From contig JAQULS010000014.1 in assembly GCA_028749235.1 (NCBI GenBank), positions 1 to 36,391 on the forward strand: a stretch of 36,391 nucleotides of DNA, given 5' to 3'. Shown in pieces: positions 13,606 through 22,751 of the stretch (within the stretch, counting starts at the first letter, position 1; each line of letters opens with the position of its first letter). The notes below the pieces were generated by a model. The model had not been told where the DNA came from. It worked only from the letters and a program-made list of their open reading frames with translations, and did not search any database. Position numbers and translations under genes: made by a program. Source of the DNA: Acidobacteriota bacterium. GTDB taxonomy: Bacteria; Acidobacteriota; Aminicenantia; Aminicenantales; UBA4085.

Positions 13606-15966
13606 ATGACCGGGCGCCGGTTTCCGGAAGTGATCGCGCGCGGCCTGGGCTTGCGCCCCGGGGAGGGCGGTGAGGCCGTCCTTTTCTTCGTCTATTTCTT
13701 CCTGATCACGGCTCCCTTCGCCATCGTCAAGTCCATCCGCGATGCCAGCTATCTCGACAACATCGGCGTTCGGTACCTGCCCTGGGCATACGGCACGGCC
13801 GTCCTGGTCGGGGCGGTGGTCGCCGTTCACGCCCGCCTCCAGGCCCGCCTGCCCCGGAGGGGGCTCCTCACGGGGAGCCTGCTTTTCTTCGCCGCCTCGG
13901 CCGCCGCGTTCCGGTATCTTTTCGGCCTGAACCGACCCTGGATCACCCTGCTTTACTGGCTGTGGGCCAACATCTTCGTCGTCGTCCTGACGACCCAGTT
14001 CTGGTTCCTGGTCAACGACGCCTTCGATCCCCGCCAGGCCAAGCGCCTGGTCGGCTTCCTGGGGAGCGGCGGCATCCTGGGCGGCATCGCCGGCGGCCTG
14101 GCGACCGGATACCTGGCCCGGCCCGGCCGGCCGGAGGACCTTCTTTTCGCCGCCGCCGCCCTTCTCGTCCTGGGGGGCGCGGCCGCGTTCGCGCTTGCCG
14201 GACGGCTGAAGGGCCGGCAGGGCGCGGACCCGGCTTCCTCGAACGCCGCGGCTTCTCATCCCGGCTTCGCCGATTCCTTCCAGACCGTCCGCTCGGATTC
14301 CTATCTCCGTCTTCTGGCCGCGCTGGCGCTCCTGGCCGGGATCGTCTCGACTTTCATCGACTGGCAATCCAAGGCCATCATCGACGCCGCCCCGGCGGCC
14401 AAGATCAACCTGGCGTCCTTCTTCGGCCGCTTCAACGCCGGCCTGTTGGCGGCGGCTTTCCTCTTTCAGCTCGCCCTGACCGGCCGCTTCCTGCGCCGCT
14501 TCGGCCTGCGCCCGGCCCTGATGATCTATCCCCTGGTGCTCCTCGTCTGTTCGGGGGGAACGGCCATCTGGCCGGTCCTGGGCTGGGCCCTGGCCGTCAA
14601 GGGCGCGGATAAGGCCTTCTCCTATTCCATCCAGCAATCCTCGAGAGAGCTTCTCTACATCCCGGTCGCGGCCGATAAAAAGTACCGGGCCAAGATTTTC
14701 ATCGACATGTTTCTTAACCGGTTCGCCAAGACCGCGGGAGCCGGGCTGCTGCTCCTCCTGTTCCTCCTGCCGGGCGGACCGTCCGTCGCCGTCGTCGGCG
14801 CGGCCTCCGTGCTCCTGATCGTGGCTTGGCTTCTCCTCAACGTCCGGCTGGGCAAGGCTTACGGCCGGGCCGTGACGGGACATCTGAAAAGCAAATGGGA
14901 GCGGGGCGAGGCCCTGGTCGGGGGGGAGGCCGGCGTCGAGACCGCCCAGGCCATCGTCGACGCGCTGGCCAGCCGGGAGCGAAGCCCCTCGCTCTACGCG
15001 CTTCATCTCTACGAGCTGGCCCGCGACGGCCGCTTGACGCCCGAAATCGCGGGCTTCCTGGAGGAGGAGCGGGCGGCGCTGGGCCCACTGCCCCTTTCGC
15101 CGCTCTCCGACGGCGAGGAAAGGCCCTGGCTGCCGCCTCCCCCGGCCGACCTTTTAGCCGCCGATGCCGACATCCGCGAAATCCTGGCCTTGCCCGAATA
15201 CCAGCGGCTGCTGGACGATTATGCCGGCCGGGTCCTGCGGGGCGATACGGGCGGCGAGACGGCGCGGATGGAGTTGGCCAAGGCGGCCGGTCTCATGGAC
15301 CCGGATTCGCTCCTCGCCGGCCGGCTCGAGGATCTTCTGCTCGACGCCTCGCCCGAGGTCGTCCATTACGCGGTGGAATCGGCCGGCAAGCTTCGCCGGC
15401 GGGAATCCGTGCCCTGGCTCGTCGATCGTTTGGCCGATCCGCGCGCCCGCGGCGACGCGGCCGGGGCGATGGCCCGCTACGGCGCCGGGGCGGCCGGTAC
15501 CCTCGGCGACTACCTGCTCGATACCGCCGTCGAGGCCGAAGTCCGCCGCCGGATCGCCGCCGTCCTGGCCGCGATCCCGTCGCAGGATACGGCGGACGCC
15601 CTTCTGGATGCCCTTTCCGCGCGCGTCCCGGGCCTCGAGCGCGATCTCATCGACGCCCTCGACAGGGTCCGGGAGCAGGCCCCCGGCCTCGTCTTCGATC
15701 CGGCCGTCATCCGGATCGCGGTCGAGGGCGAGATCGGACGGGTGGCCGCCGCCGCGTCCCGGGCCGAAGGCCTGTGGCTGTTCCGCCTCATCGGGCTGCT
15801 CTCTCCCGGCGAGGACCTGACCCGGGCCGGACAATGCTATGTCCGCGGTTCGGCCGCCGAAACGGCTTTCGCCCTGGAGCTTCTCGACCATGTCCTGCCC
15901 CTCGACCTGAAGGATAAAATCGTTCCGGTCCTGGAACGGCTGGCCCATCCCGAGGAGGGCGCATGA
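13606..15966 (+). CDS. NTT-type carrier fused to C-terminal HEAT repeats, copy 1
   Basis: 786 aa. Residues about 1-420 form a 12-span NTT/TLC-type carrier: FAIVKSIRDASYL, TTQFWFLVNDAFDPRQAKRLVGFLGSGG, and SIQQSSRELLYIPVAADKKYRAKIFIDMFLNRF (short form: SSRELLYIP...KYRAKIFIDMF). Residues about 430-786 are soluble alpha-helical repeats of HEAT type (for example SPEVVHYAVESAGKLRRRESVPWLVDRLADP). HEAT repeats usually bind proteins, so the tail may be a cytoplasmic regulatory or docking platform. The stop overlaps the next gene's ATG (ATGA). It follows the STAS gene and precedes a second NTT-HEAT gene. Substrate not determinable here. Confidence 0.82.
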   Translation: MTGRRFPEVIARGLGLRPGEGGEAVLFFVYFFLITAPFAIVKSIRDASYLDNIGVRYLPWAYGTAVLVGAVVAVHARLQARLPRRGLLTGSLLFFAASAAAFRYLFGLNRPWITLLYWLWANIFVVVLTTQFWFLVNDAFDPRQAKRLVGFLGSGGILGGIAGGLATGYLARPGRPEDLLFAAAALLVLGGAAAFALAGRLKGRQGADPASSNAAASHPGFADSFQTVRSDSYLRLLAALALLAGIVSTFIDWQSKAIIDAAPAAKINLASFFGRFNAGLLAAAFLFQLALTGRFLRRFGLRPALMIYPLVLLVCSGGTAIWPVLGWALAVKGADKAFSYSIQQSSRELLYIPVAADKKYRAKIFIDMFLNRFAKTAGAGLLLLLFLLPGGPSVAVVGAASVLLIVAWLLLNVRLGKAYGRAVTGHLKSKWERGEALVGGEAGVETAQAIVDALASRERSPSLYALHLYELARDGRLTPEIAGFLEEERAALGPLPLSPLSDGEERPWLPPPPADLLAADADIREILALPEYQRLLDDYAGRVLRGDTGGETARMELAKAAGLMDPDSLLAGRLEDLLLDASPEVVHYAVESAGKLRRRESVPWLVDRLADPRARGDAAGAMARYGAGAAGTLGDYLLDTAVEAEVRRRIAAVLAAIPSQDTADALLDALSARVPGLERDLIDALDRVREQAPGLVFDPAVIRIAVEGEIGRVAAAASRAEGLWLFRLIGLLSPGEDLTRAGQCYVRGSAAETAFALELLDHVLPLDLKDKIVPVLERLAHPEEGA

Positions 15967-18452
15967 GCCGTTGGACCGGTTTCCCGTTCAAGGACATCCA
16001 CGAGGCGGCGCCCGAGCGCGCCGCGGAGGGCCGCAGCCTGGCCGGCCTCTTCTTTCTCCTGACCGCGTCCGCCTATGTTTTCAAGGCCGTCAAGATCTCG
16101 CTCTTTCTCCAATGGCTGAAGTCCTCGCGCCTGCCCCTGGCCTACCTGATCACGGCCGTGGTCATGGGCTTTGTGGTGAGCCTCAACACGCGGCTGCTGC
16201 GGACGACGAAGCGCCGGCCGTACGTCCTGGGCAGCCTGGCCTTCTTCGCCGTCACCTTGGCCCTTTTCCGCCTGGCCCTTCCCGGCCACGGCCGCTGGCT
16301 GATCATTCTCTACTGGCTGTGGAGCGACATCTTTCTGGCCATGTCGGTGACCCAGTTCTGGATTATCGTCGGGGACGTCTTTACGCCGCGCGAAGCCAAG
16401 CGCATGGTCAGCCCGCTGGTCAAATTCGGGCTGCTGGGGGGAATCTCCGGCTCGTTCCTGGCTTCGCGACTGGCCGGCCGGCTCGGGTCGGAAAACCTGC
16501 TTCTCCTCGGCCTGGCGTTTCTGTTGGGCGCGATCGTCCTGGCCGGAACCGTCCTGCGGAAGCCGCCGACGTCCGCGGCCGCGGCCGGAAGCGCGGCCGA
16601 TCGGTCCGCGTCATCCCCGTCCAGCCCGGGCTTCGGGTACGGCCTCAAGGCCCTGCTCTCGAACCGCTACCTGGCGCTCCTCGGAGGAGCCATGCTGGCG
16701 GCCGTCACCGCGTCGACGCTGATCGACTTCCAATTCAACCGGGTACTCGAATGGAAAATCGCCGGGGCCGACGAGCGGACCGCGTTCCTGGGGATGTTCT
16801 TCACCTGCCTGCTCATCGTCTCCCTGGTCCTCCAGTCCGTCCTGACCCAGCGCGTTCTGCGGACCTTCGGGCTGGGCGTGGCGGTCATGGTGACGCCGGC
16901 CGTTCTCCTCCTGGGCTTGGCGGCCGTTGCCGTCATCCCGGCCGCCCTGGCTCTGCCCTGGGCCGTCTTCATCAAGGGCGCGGACAAGAGCCTGGCCCAC
17001 ACTTTCAACCAGTCCACCCGCGAGATCCTCTATGTTCCGGTCCCGCCCGAAACGCGGGCCCGGGCCAAGGTCTTCATCGATATGTTCCTCAACAAGGTGG
17101 GCGACGGTGTCGCCGCCCTCCTCATCGCCGGCGTCACGGCCGTTTTCGCGCCCTCCTGGAAAGGCATGAGTTGGGTGACGGGCGCCTGCCTGGGCGTTTG
17201 GATCCTTTTCGTCTTCGGCATCAACCGGGCCTACGGCGGGGTCATCAAGGCCAATTTGCGCGCCCGCCGTCCCGACGCCGGGGAGATCATCCAGGGGCGG
17301 ATGGACGTGGACGCGGCCAAGCTTGTCTTCGACACCATCGACAGCCGGGGGCGAAGCTCCGTCCTCTATGCCATGAACCTGATGGACCTGCTACGCCGGG
17401 AAAAGGTGGGCCCGGAGCTGCGGGCCATTCTGAACGAGGAGGCTTCCCGGGTCAGGGCCGGATCGCTCGGCGACCTGATCGAGTCCGGCGGCGCGGCCCT
17501 TTTCCCGGGCTGGGAAGACGGCTTGCAGGAAGAGCAGCTCGACGCGCAGGTGCGCGAGGTGATGGCCCTTGACGTCTATCAGGAAATCATGAAGCAAAGG
17601 TTCGACGAGATGGCGGGACAAGAGGGTCCGGCCGGCGTCGTCGAGCAGATGGAGGCGGCCAAGTCCATCGGCCTGATGGCACCCGATTCGCCCCTGGTCG
17701 GCCGGCTGCGCGAACTGCTGCGGAACGAGTCGCCCGACGTCGTCCGTTACGCCATGGAGAGCGCCTCCCGCCACGGCCGGCGCGAGCATGTTCCCTTGAT
17801 CCTGCCCCGACTGGGAGATTCCGCTCTCGCGGACGCCGCGGCGGCCGCCCTGGCCGCCTACGGCGACCGGATCGCCGGGACCTTGGGGGACGCCCTCGCC
17901 GATGCTTCGTTCGCCCCGGCCGTGCGCCAGGCCGTCCCGGGAATCCTGGCCCGGGCCGGGACTCCTCGCGCCGCCGCCGTTCTCTTCCGGGCTCTGCGTC
18001 GGGGCGATTCCGACGTCCCGGACGAGATCGTCGGCGGCCTGGTCCGGATGAGGGCGGAGCATCCCGATCTCCTCTTCCCGGGGCCGTTGGTCGCGGCCGA
18101 AATCCGGCGGGCCGTCGCCTCGGCTTGCCGCCTGATCGAGGATCGTGTCCGCTGCAAGCCCGGCCCTGAGCCCGGGGCGGGAACGGCCGGTCTGGAACGG
18201 GCCTTCCAGCGTGTCTTCGACCTGCTCAGCCTGGTCTATCCTTTCGAGGACGTCGTTCGGGCCTGGCAGAACTTCGCCCGGGGCGACCGGCGGGCGGTGG
18301 ACTATGCCATCGACCTGCTCGAACATATGCTCCGGCGGGAGGACAAGGACGTCGTTCTGCCCCTTCTGGAGCAGGGGCCGGACGAGGCCAAGGCCCGCCG
18401 CTGCCGGGAGATGCGCGGCCGCCTGACGGATAAGGACCGATTTTTGCTATAA
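15963..18452 (+). CDS. NTT-type carrier fused to C-terminal HEAT repeats, copy 2
   Basis: 829 aa, same architecture as its neighbour and evidently a tandem duplicate. Carrier part (about 1-420): VFKAVKISLFLQWL, VTQFWIIVGDVFTPREAKRMVSPLVKFG, and FNQSTREILYVPVPPETRARAKVFIDMFLNK (short form: STREILYVP...RAKVFIDMF). The HEAT-like tail (about 430-829) contains SPDVVRYAMESASRHGRREHVPLILPRLGD and further helical pairs. The two copies differ clearly in the spans, so they may have different substrates or form a heteromer. ATGA overlap with the upstream gene implies coupled synthesis. Confidence 0.82.
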   Translation: MSRWTGFPFKDIHEAAPERAAEGRSLAGLFFLLTASAYVFKAVKISLFLQWLKSSRLPLAYLITAVVMGFVVSLNTRLLRTTKRRPYVLGSLAFFAVTLALFRLALPGHGRWLIILYWLWSDIFLAMSVTQFWIIVGDVFTPREAKRMVSPLVKFGLLGGISGSFLASRLAGRLGSENLLLLGLAFLLGAIVLAGTVLRKPPTSAAAAGSAADRSASSPSSPGFGYGLKALLSNRYLALLGGAMLAAVTASTLIDFQFNRVLEWKIAGADERTAFLGMFFTCLLIVSLVLQSVLTQRVLRTFGLGVAVMVTPAVLLLGLAAVAVIPAALALPWAVFIKGADKSLAHTFNQSTREILYVPVPPETRARAKVFIDMFLNKVGDGVAALLIAGVTAVFAPSWKGMSWVTGACLGVWILFVFGINRAYGGVIKANLRARRPDAGEIIQGRMDVDAAKLVFDTIDSRGRSSVLYAMNLMDLLRREKVGPELRAILNEEASRVRAGSLGDLIESGGAALFPGWEDGLQEEQLDAQVREVMALDVYQEIMKQRFDEMAGQEGPAGVVEQMEAAKSIGLMAPDSPLVGRLRELLRNESPDVVRYAMESASRHGRREHVPLILPRLGDSALADAAAAALAAYGDRIAGTLGDALADASFAPAVRQAVPGILARAGTPRAAAVLFRALRRGDSDVPDEIVGGLVRMRAEHPDLLFPGPLVAAEIRRAVASACRLIEDRVRCKPGPEPGAGTAGLERAFQRVFDLLSLVYPFEDVVRAWQNFARGDRRAVDYAIDLLEHMLRREDKDVVLPLLEQGPDEAKARRCREMRGRLTDKDRFLL

Positions 18453-18453
18453 T
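18445..18453 (+). promoter_or_regulatory. Possible extended -10 element before the FHA-GAF-PP2C gene
   Basis: TGCTATAAT is a perfect extended -10 that overlaps the stop codon of the upstream gene and ends 12 nt before ATG 18466. That ATG has no Shine-Dalgarno sequence. If used, the transcript would be nearly leaderless. It may be chance. Confidence 0.3.
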
Positions 18454-18465
18454 CATGGCGACGCC

Positions 18466-20133
18466 ATGGCGCTGCTCTACGTTTACCCCAAGCGCGGCCC
18501 GGGCTTTTCGGTTGAGCTCGGCCTCCAGGCGATCACCCTCGGCCGGGCGGCCGATAACGCCGTTCCCCTGAGCGATCCGTTCTGTTCCGGCCGCCACGCC
18601 GTCATCCGGCCGACGGCGGACGGATACCTCGTGGAAGACGCCGGAAGCAAGAACGGAACCTTCCTCAACGGCCGCAAGCTTGGGGCCCCGATGCTGCTCC
18701 GGACGGGCGACGAGATCCGGCTGGGCGGAGCGCGGATCGTCTTCGACCGGCCGCTTTCCGTGGCCGTGGAGATGACCGACGAATCCGCTTCGATCACCCG
18801 GGTCAACACCGTCGTGCCGGTGCAGGACCTCCTGCGGCGGCCGATCGGGTCGGCCGGCCCCGGGGCTTCCGGTTCGGAAAGCTCGCTCGATGACCGCGAG
18901 ATCGCGGCCGTTCTGGGCGAGGTCAGCCAGGAGCTTCTCCTGCACCGCCCTTTGGAGGAGATGCTCGACCACATCATGGACCTCATCAACGTCCATGTCT
19001 CGATGGACCGCGGCGTTCTGATGCTTTTCGAGGGCGAGCCGCCGAGGCTGCAGACCAAGGCCGTCCGGGTCAACAGCCCGACTTTGCAGTCCGAGAAGAT
19101 CCAAGTCAGCCGCGGCATCGCGGCCATGGCCATCGAAGGCAAGCTGGGGGTCATGATCACCGACGCGGCGGCCGACCCCCGGTTCATGGCCCGCGAGAGC
19201 ATCATGGCGGCGGGCATCCGGTCGGCCCTCTGCGTCCCCCTCTGGAACAACAAGGCCGTCATCGGCGTCCTCTACGCCGACCGTCTTTCGTTGGCCCGCG
19301 CCTTTACGGAAAAGGATCTCCGGCTGCTGACCCTGCTGGCCAACCTGGCCGCGGTCAAGATCGAGAACGTCGTCCTGGCGGAAGACGCCGCCAAGAAGGA
19401 TCGCATGGAGCGCGAGCTGGCCTTGGCGGCCAAGATCCAGAAGGACCTCCTGCCCAAGGAGCCGCCCGCGTGCGCCGAACTCGATATCGCCGGCCGCAAC
19501 GTCCCGTGTCTTGAGGTCGGCGGCGACTATTATGACTTCATCCCGATCGACGACTGCCGGATGGGCATCGCCGTCGCCGATGTCTCGGGCAAGGGTGTCA
19601 GCGCCTCGCTCCTGATGGCCTCGCTGCGGGCCGCCTTGCACTCGGAGATGCGGCCGGATCATGACCTGGCCGCCCTGGCCGCGAAGCTGAGCGCGTTCGT
19701 GCTCAAGAGCTCGCCGATCAACAACTTCATCACCTTCTTCTGGGGTGAGCTGGACCGCAAGACGGGCCGGCTCTGCTACATCAACGCCGGCCATCCCGCC
19801 CCCGTCATTTGCGGCCCGGGACCGGGATGCCCGCAGCGGCTTCTGGAGGGCACCGGGCTGGCCTTGGGCATGCTGCCGGGGGCGGTCTATGAGATCGGGG
19901 AGGAGATTCTGGCGGTCGGCGAGACTTGGATCCTCTATACCGACGGCATCACCGAAAGCCGCCGGGCCGATGGCGAGGAATACGGCCCCGAGCGGCTGGC
20001 CGAATTGGCCTGCGCGGGCGAAGGCGGCGCGGCCGACGCGATCGACCGCGTCTTCGCCGCCCTGGAGTCTTTCTCGGGGACAAAAGCCGGCGCCGACGAC
20101 CGGACGCTGGTCGTGATCAAGCGGATTCTCTGA
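18466..20133 (+). CDS. FHA-GAF-SpoIIE (PP2C) serine phosphatase
   Basis: 555 aa, cytoplasmic. FHA domain at about 22-93 (LGRAADN, SGRHA, SKNGTFLNG) would bind a phosphothreonine partner. GAF domain at about 158-300. PP2C/SpoIIE domain at about 320-555 with metal-binding aspartates in GGDYYDF (D354), VADVSGKG (D372) and DDRTLVV near the end, plus INAGHPAP and LYTDGITE. Such enzymes dephosphorylate STAS anti-anti-sigma proteins; the obvious substrate is the STAS protein of the same operon. The FHA domain links this output to threonine phosphorylation, which suits a block rich in kinase-fold proteins. Start ATG 18466 lies 13 nt after the upstream stop and lacks a Shine-Dalgarno sequence. Confidence 0.92.
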   Translation: MALLYVYPKRGPGFSVELGLQAITLGRAADNAVPLSDPFCSGRHAVIRPTADGYLVEDAGSKNGTFLNGRKLGAPMLLRTGDEIRLGGARIVFDRPLSVAVEMTDESASITRVNTVVPVQDLLRRPIGSAGPGASGSESSLDDREIAAVLGEVSQELLLHRPLEEMLDHIMDLINVHVSMDRGVLMLFEGEPPRLQTKAVRVNSPTLQSEKIQVSRGIAAMAIEGKLGVMITDAAADPRFMARESIMAAGIRSALCVPLWNNKAVIGVLYADRLSLARAFTEKDLRLLTLLANLAAVKIENVVLAEDAAKKDRMERELALAAKIQKDLLPKEPPACAELDIAGRNVPCLEVGGDYYDFIPIDDCRMGIAVADVSGKGVSASLLMASLRAALHSEMRPDHDLAALAAKLSAFVLKSSPINNFITFFWGELDRKTGRLCYINAGHPAPVICGPGPGCPQRLLEGTGLALGMLPGAVYEIGEEILAVGETWILYTDGITESRRADGEEYGPERLAELACAGEGGAADAIDRVFAALESFSGTKAGADDRTLVVIKRIL

Positions 20134-20137
20134 CCGG

Positions 20138-20170
20138 GCCGCCTTCCCGCCGCGGGTGGCAATTTTTGTT
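20138..20170 (+). terminator. Possible intrinsic terminator after the FHA-GAF-PP2C gene
   Basis: GCCGCC (20138-20143) pairs with GGTGGC (20155-20160, one G-T pair) and is followed by AATTTTTGTT. The stem is short, so strength is uncertain. Confidence 0.45.
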
Positions 20171-20220
20171 CGATTTCCTTATGATATCCCTCTTAATCTT
20201 GGCCTGAGAAAGGTGCCGCC

Positions 20221-21423
20221 ATGAATCGATATCGCCGAGGATTCGCCGGAATCGGCGCGCTCGTTCTTTGGCTGGCCGCCCAGCCCGCCCCGGCTGCGCC
20301 CGATGCGTTCCGGCCGGTCCGGCCGGTAGTCCGGCAGGCGTCCGCACCGGCATCCGCCGTCTCTTTCGATGAGACGGCCCGCTTCCTGAGCGGCCTTCCC
20401 TGCACGTCCGAGAGCCTCCGCAAACTCCAGGAAACGCCCGCGGGCGCGGCGTTCATGGCCGCCATGGACCGCGCCTGGGCCGACCTGGAGGCCAATCGCT
20501 TGAAACCAATGCGGGCTTGGGCGGCCGTGGAACTGGCCGAAGCGCGGGCGGCGACCAAGACTCTTTTCTACCCGTTCGGCGGGCCGGACTTTCTGACCTC
20601 TTTCGAGCTCTTCCCGGACGCCGAGACGCATATCCTGCTCGGGCTGGAGTTCGTCGGCCGGCTTCCCGACGCCGCCGCGTTCACCCCGGAGCGCGCGGCC
20701 GGTTATGCCCGCGCCGTCGAGGGGGCCCTGTCGGATTTCTTCAAGAAGAGCTATTTCATCACCCACAACATGGATGCCACCCTGGGGCGCGACCAAGTGG
20801 ACGGCGTCCTGCCCATCCTCTGCCTCTTCCTGGAGCGGACCGGGAGCCGCATCCTGGCGGTCAAGCGCTGCGAATTTCTGGCAACGGGCGAAATGATGGA
20901 AAGCGCCGTCGTTTATCCGGCCAAGAGACAGTACCGGCCGTACGGTGTCAAGGTCGAGTATCAGGCGGGAGCGGGGGGAGCGGCGAAGTCGCTCTATTAT
21001 TTTTCCTGCGACTTGGCCGACAAGGTCTTCAAGCTCGAATCGGCCCTCTATAGATATATGGACGCGCTGACCTTCGAATCGACCTTCATCAAGTCGGCTT
21101 CTTACCTGATGCACTATGATACTTTCGTCAACATCCGCGACCTTGTCCTGGCTAAGAGCCGGTTCGTCCTGGAGGACGACACCGGCATCCCGTTCCGTTT
21201 TTTCATGCCTGACACCTGGCGGGCGCGCCTCTATGGCGAATACATCAAGCCGGTCAAGGACTTCTCCGGCGTCGAACAGAGGGACTTGAAGGCCGCGTAC
21301 TCCGACCCGGCTTCCGATGTCCGCAAGTTGCCCTTCCACCTGGGCTATCACTGGGGCACGAACAAGGATTCCTACCTGTACTTCGAGCGATTGGACGTCC
21401 CGGCCAACGGGGCGGCGCGGTGA
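20221..21423 (+). CDS. Secreted protein of unknown function
   Basis: 400 aa with a Sec signal (MNRYRRGFAGIGALVLWLAAQPAPAAP). No catalytic motif is recognised. The middle (about 110-200) contains TKTLFYPFGGPDFLTSFELFPDAETHILLGLEFVG, and the C-terminal half has aromatic-rich stretches such as SLYYFSCDLADKVFKLES and PFHLGYHWGTNKDSYLYFERLD. It has the look of an exported sensor or binding protein, but that is only an impression. The ATG follows AAAGGTG. The stop overlaps the permease GTG (GTGA), so it is probably co-translated with an amino-acid permease. Confidence 0.8.
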   Translation: MNRYRRGFAGIGALVLWLAAQPAPAAPDAFRPVRPVVRQASAPASAVSFDETARFLSGLPCTSESLRKLQETPAGAAFMAAMDRAWADLEANRLKPMRAWAAVELAEARAATKTLFYPFGGPDFLTSFELFPDAETHILLGLEFVGRLPDAAAFTPERAAGYARAVEGALSDFFKKSYFITHNMDATLGRDQVDGVLPILCLFLERTGSRILAVKRCEFLATGEMMESAVVYPAKRQYRPYGVKVEYQAGAGGAAKSLYYFSCDLADKVFKLESALYRYMDALTFESTFIKSASYLMHYDTFVNIRDLVLAKSRFVLEDDTGIPFRFFMPDTWRARLYGEYIKPVKDFSGVEQRDLKAAYSDPASDVRKLPFHLGYHWGTNKDSYLYFERLDVPANGAAR

Positions 21424-22751
21424 AACCGGCCAAGTTCGGGCTGTCGACGGCCACCGCGCTGGTCATCGCCAACATGGTCGGGTCCGGCGTCTTTACCAGC
21501 CTCGGCTTCCAAGTGGCCGGGCTGTCTTCGGGCTTGGCCCTCCTGCTGCTGTGGGGCTTGGGCGGGTTGATCGCCCTGCTCGGGGCGCTGACATATTCGG
21601 AGGCGGGCGTCATGTTCCCGCGCTGCGGCGGGGAATACCACTATCTGACCCAGATGTTCCATCCGGCGGTCGGTTTCATGGCCGGCTGGATCTCCTTCCT
21701 GGTCGGGTTCGCCGCCCCGGTGGCGGCGGCGGCCATGGCCTTGGGCCGTTACGCGAGCAGCGCCCTGGCCCTGCCCGAGCGGCCGCCCGCCCTGTCGTTC
21801 CTGGCTACGTCATCCTGGATCGCCATCGGCGTCATCGCCGCCGTGACGGCCGTCCACAGCCTGGACAAAGTCGTCGGGGCCCGTTTCCAGAACGTCATCA
21901 CGGCTTTCAAGGTCGTCTTCATCTTCGTCCTGATCGCCCTGGGCTTCGCCCTGGGCCAACCGGCGGGGCTGTCGTTCGCGCCGGGAGCGGCGGCCTGGAA
22001 GGACATCTTGAGCCCGGCCTTCGCCATCTCGATGTACTTCGTCACCTTCGCCTATTCGGGCTGGAACGCGGCCGCCTATGTGGCCGGGGAGATCCGAGAC
22101 CCGCAGCGGAACCTGCCGCGCAGCTTGATCACCGGGACGCTGTTCGTGATCGTCATCTACGTCCTGCTGAACTTCGTCTTTCTCTACACCGTGCCGCTGG
22201 GTGAGATGGCCGGCAAGGTTGAGGTCGGGTACATCTTCGCCGGGCGCGTCTTCGGCGCCCACGGCGGCCGGATCATGGGCGGGCTGATCGCCTTCCTTCT
22301 GCTCTCCAGCATCAGCGCCATGATCATCGCCGGGCCGCGGCTGTCCAAGGTCATGGGCGAGGACTACCGGCTTTTCCGGGGCCTGGCCCGGACGACGCGC
22401 AAGGACATCCCAGCTGTGGCCATCGTCGTCCAGGGGCTGATCTCGGTCTTCTATGTCCTCTCGGCGACTTTCGACCAGGTCATCATCTTCATCGGATTCA
22501 CCCTGAACCTGTTCACCTTCTTGACCGTGCTCGGGGTTATGATCCTGCGAAAGAAACGGCCGGACCTGCCGCGCCCCTACCGGACGATCGGCTATCCCTT
22601 CGTGCCGGTCCTGTTCCTGCTGATCCAGGCCTACATCCTGGTCTATGGGCTGCTTTACCGGCCCAAGGAATCGCTGGCCGGCATCGGGATCACGCTGCTT
22701 GGGTTGGTCGTCTATCTCGCCGACCGAAAGCCGCAGGGGGTCAGGTCTTAA
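21420..22751 (+). CDS. APC-superfamily amino acid permease
   Basis: 443 aa, about 12 membrane spans. APC hallmarks: ANMVGSGVFTSLGF in span 1 (unwound substrate-binding segment), YSEAGVMFPRCGGEYHYL, and YSGWNAAAYVAGEIRDPQRNLPRSL in span 6 and its loop. Likely a proton-coupled amino acid or polyamine carrier of the inner membrane. Start GTG 21420-21422 overlaps the upstream stop. The last codons GVRS and the TAA stop lie inside the palindromic element 22737-22829, so the original C-terminus may have been replaced by insertion. Confidence 0.9.
   Translation: MKPAKFGLSTATALVIANMVGSGVFTSLGFQVAGLSSGLALLLLWGLGGLIALLGALTYSEAGVMFPRCGGEYHYLTQMFHPAVGFMAGWISFLVGFAAPVAAAAMALGRYASSALALPERPPALSFLATSSWIAIGVIAAVTAVHSLDKVVGARFQNVITAFKVVFIFVLIALGFALGQPAGLSFAPGAAAWKDILSPAFAISMYFVTFAYSGWNAAAYVAGEIRDPQRNLPRSLITGTLFVIVIYVLLNFVFLYTVPLGEMAGKVEVGYIFAGRVFGAHGGRIMGGLIAFLLLSSISAMIIAGPRLSKVMGEDYRLFRGLARTTRKDIPAVAIVVQGLISVFYVLSATFDQVIIFIGFTLNLFTFLTVLGVMILRKKRPDLPRPYRTIGYPFVPVLFLLIQAYILVYGLLYRPKESLAGIGITLLGLVVYLADRKPQGVRS

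Noticed and set aside
13114-15006. Extension of the phosphatase frame to 15006
   Set aside because: Antisense to the STAS and NTT-HEAT genes and repetitive in composition; the start at 13113 gives an export signal and follows a promoter.
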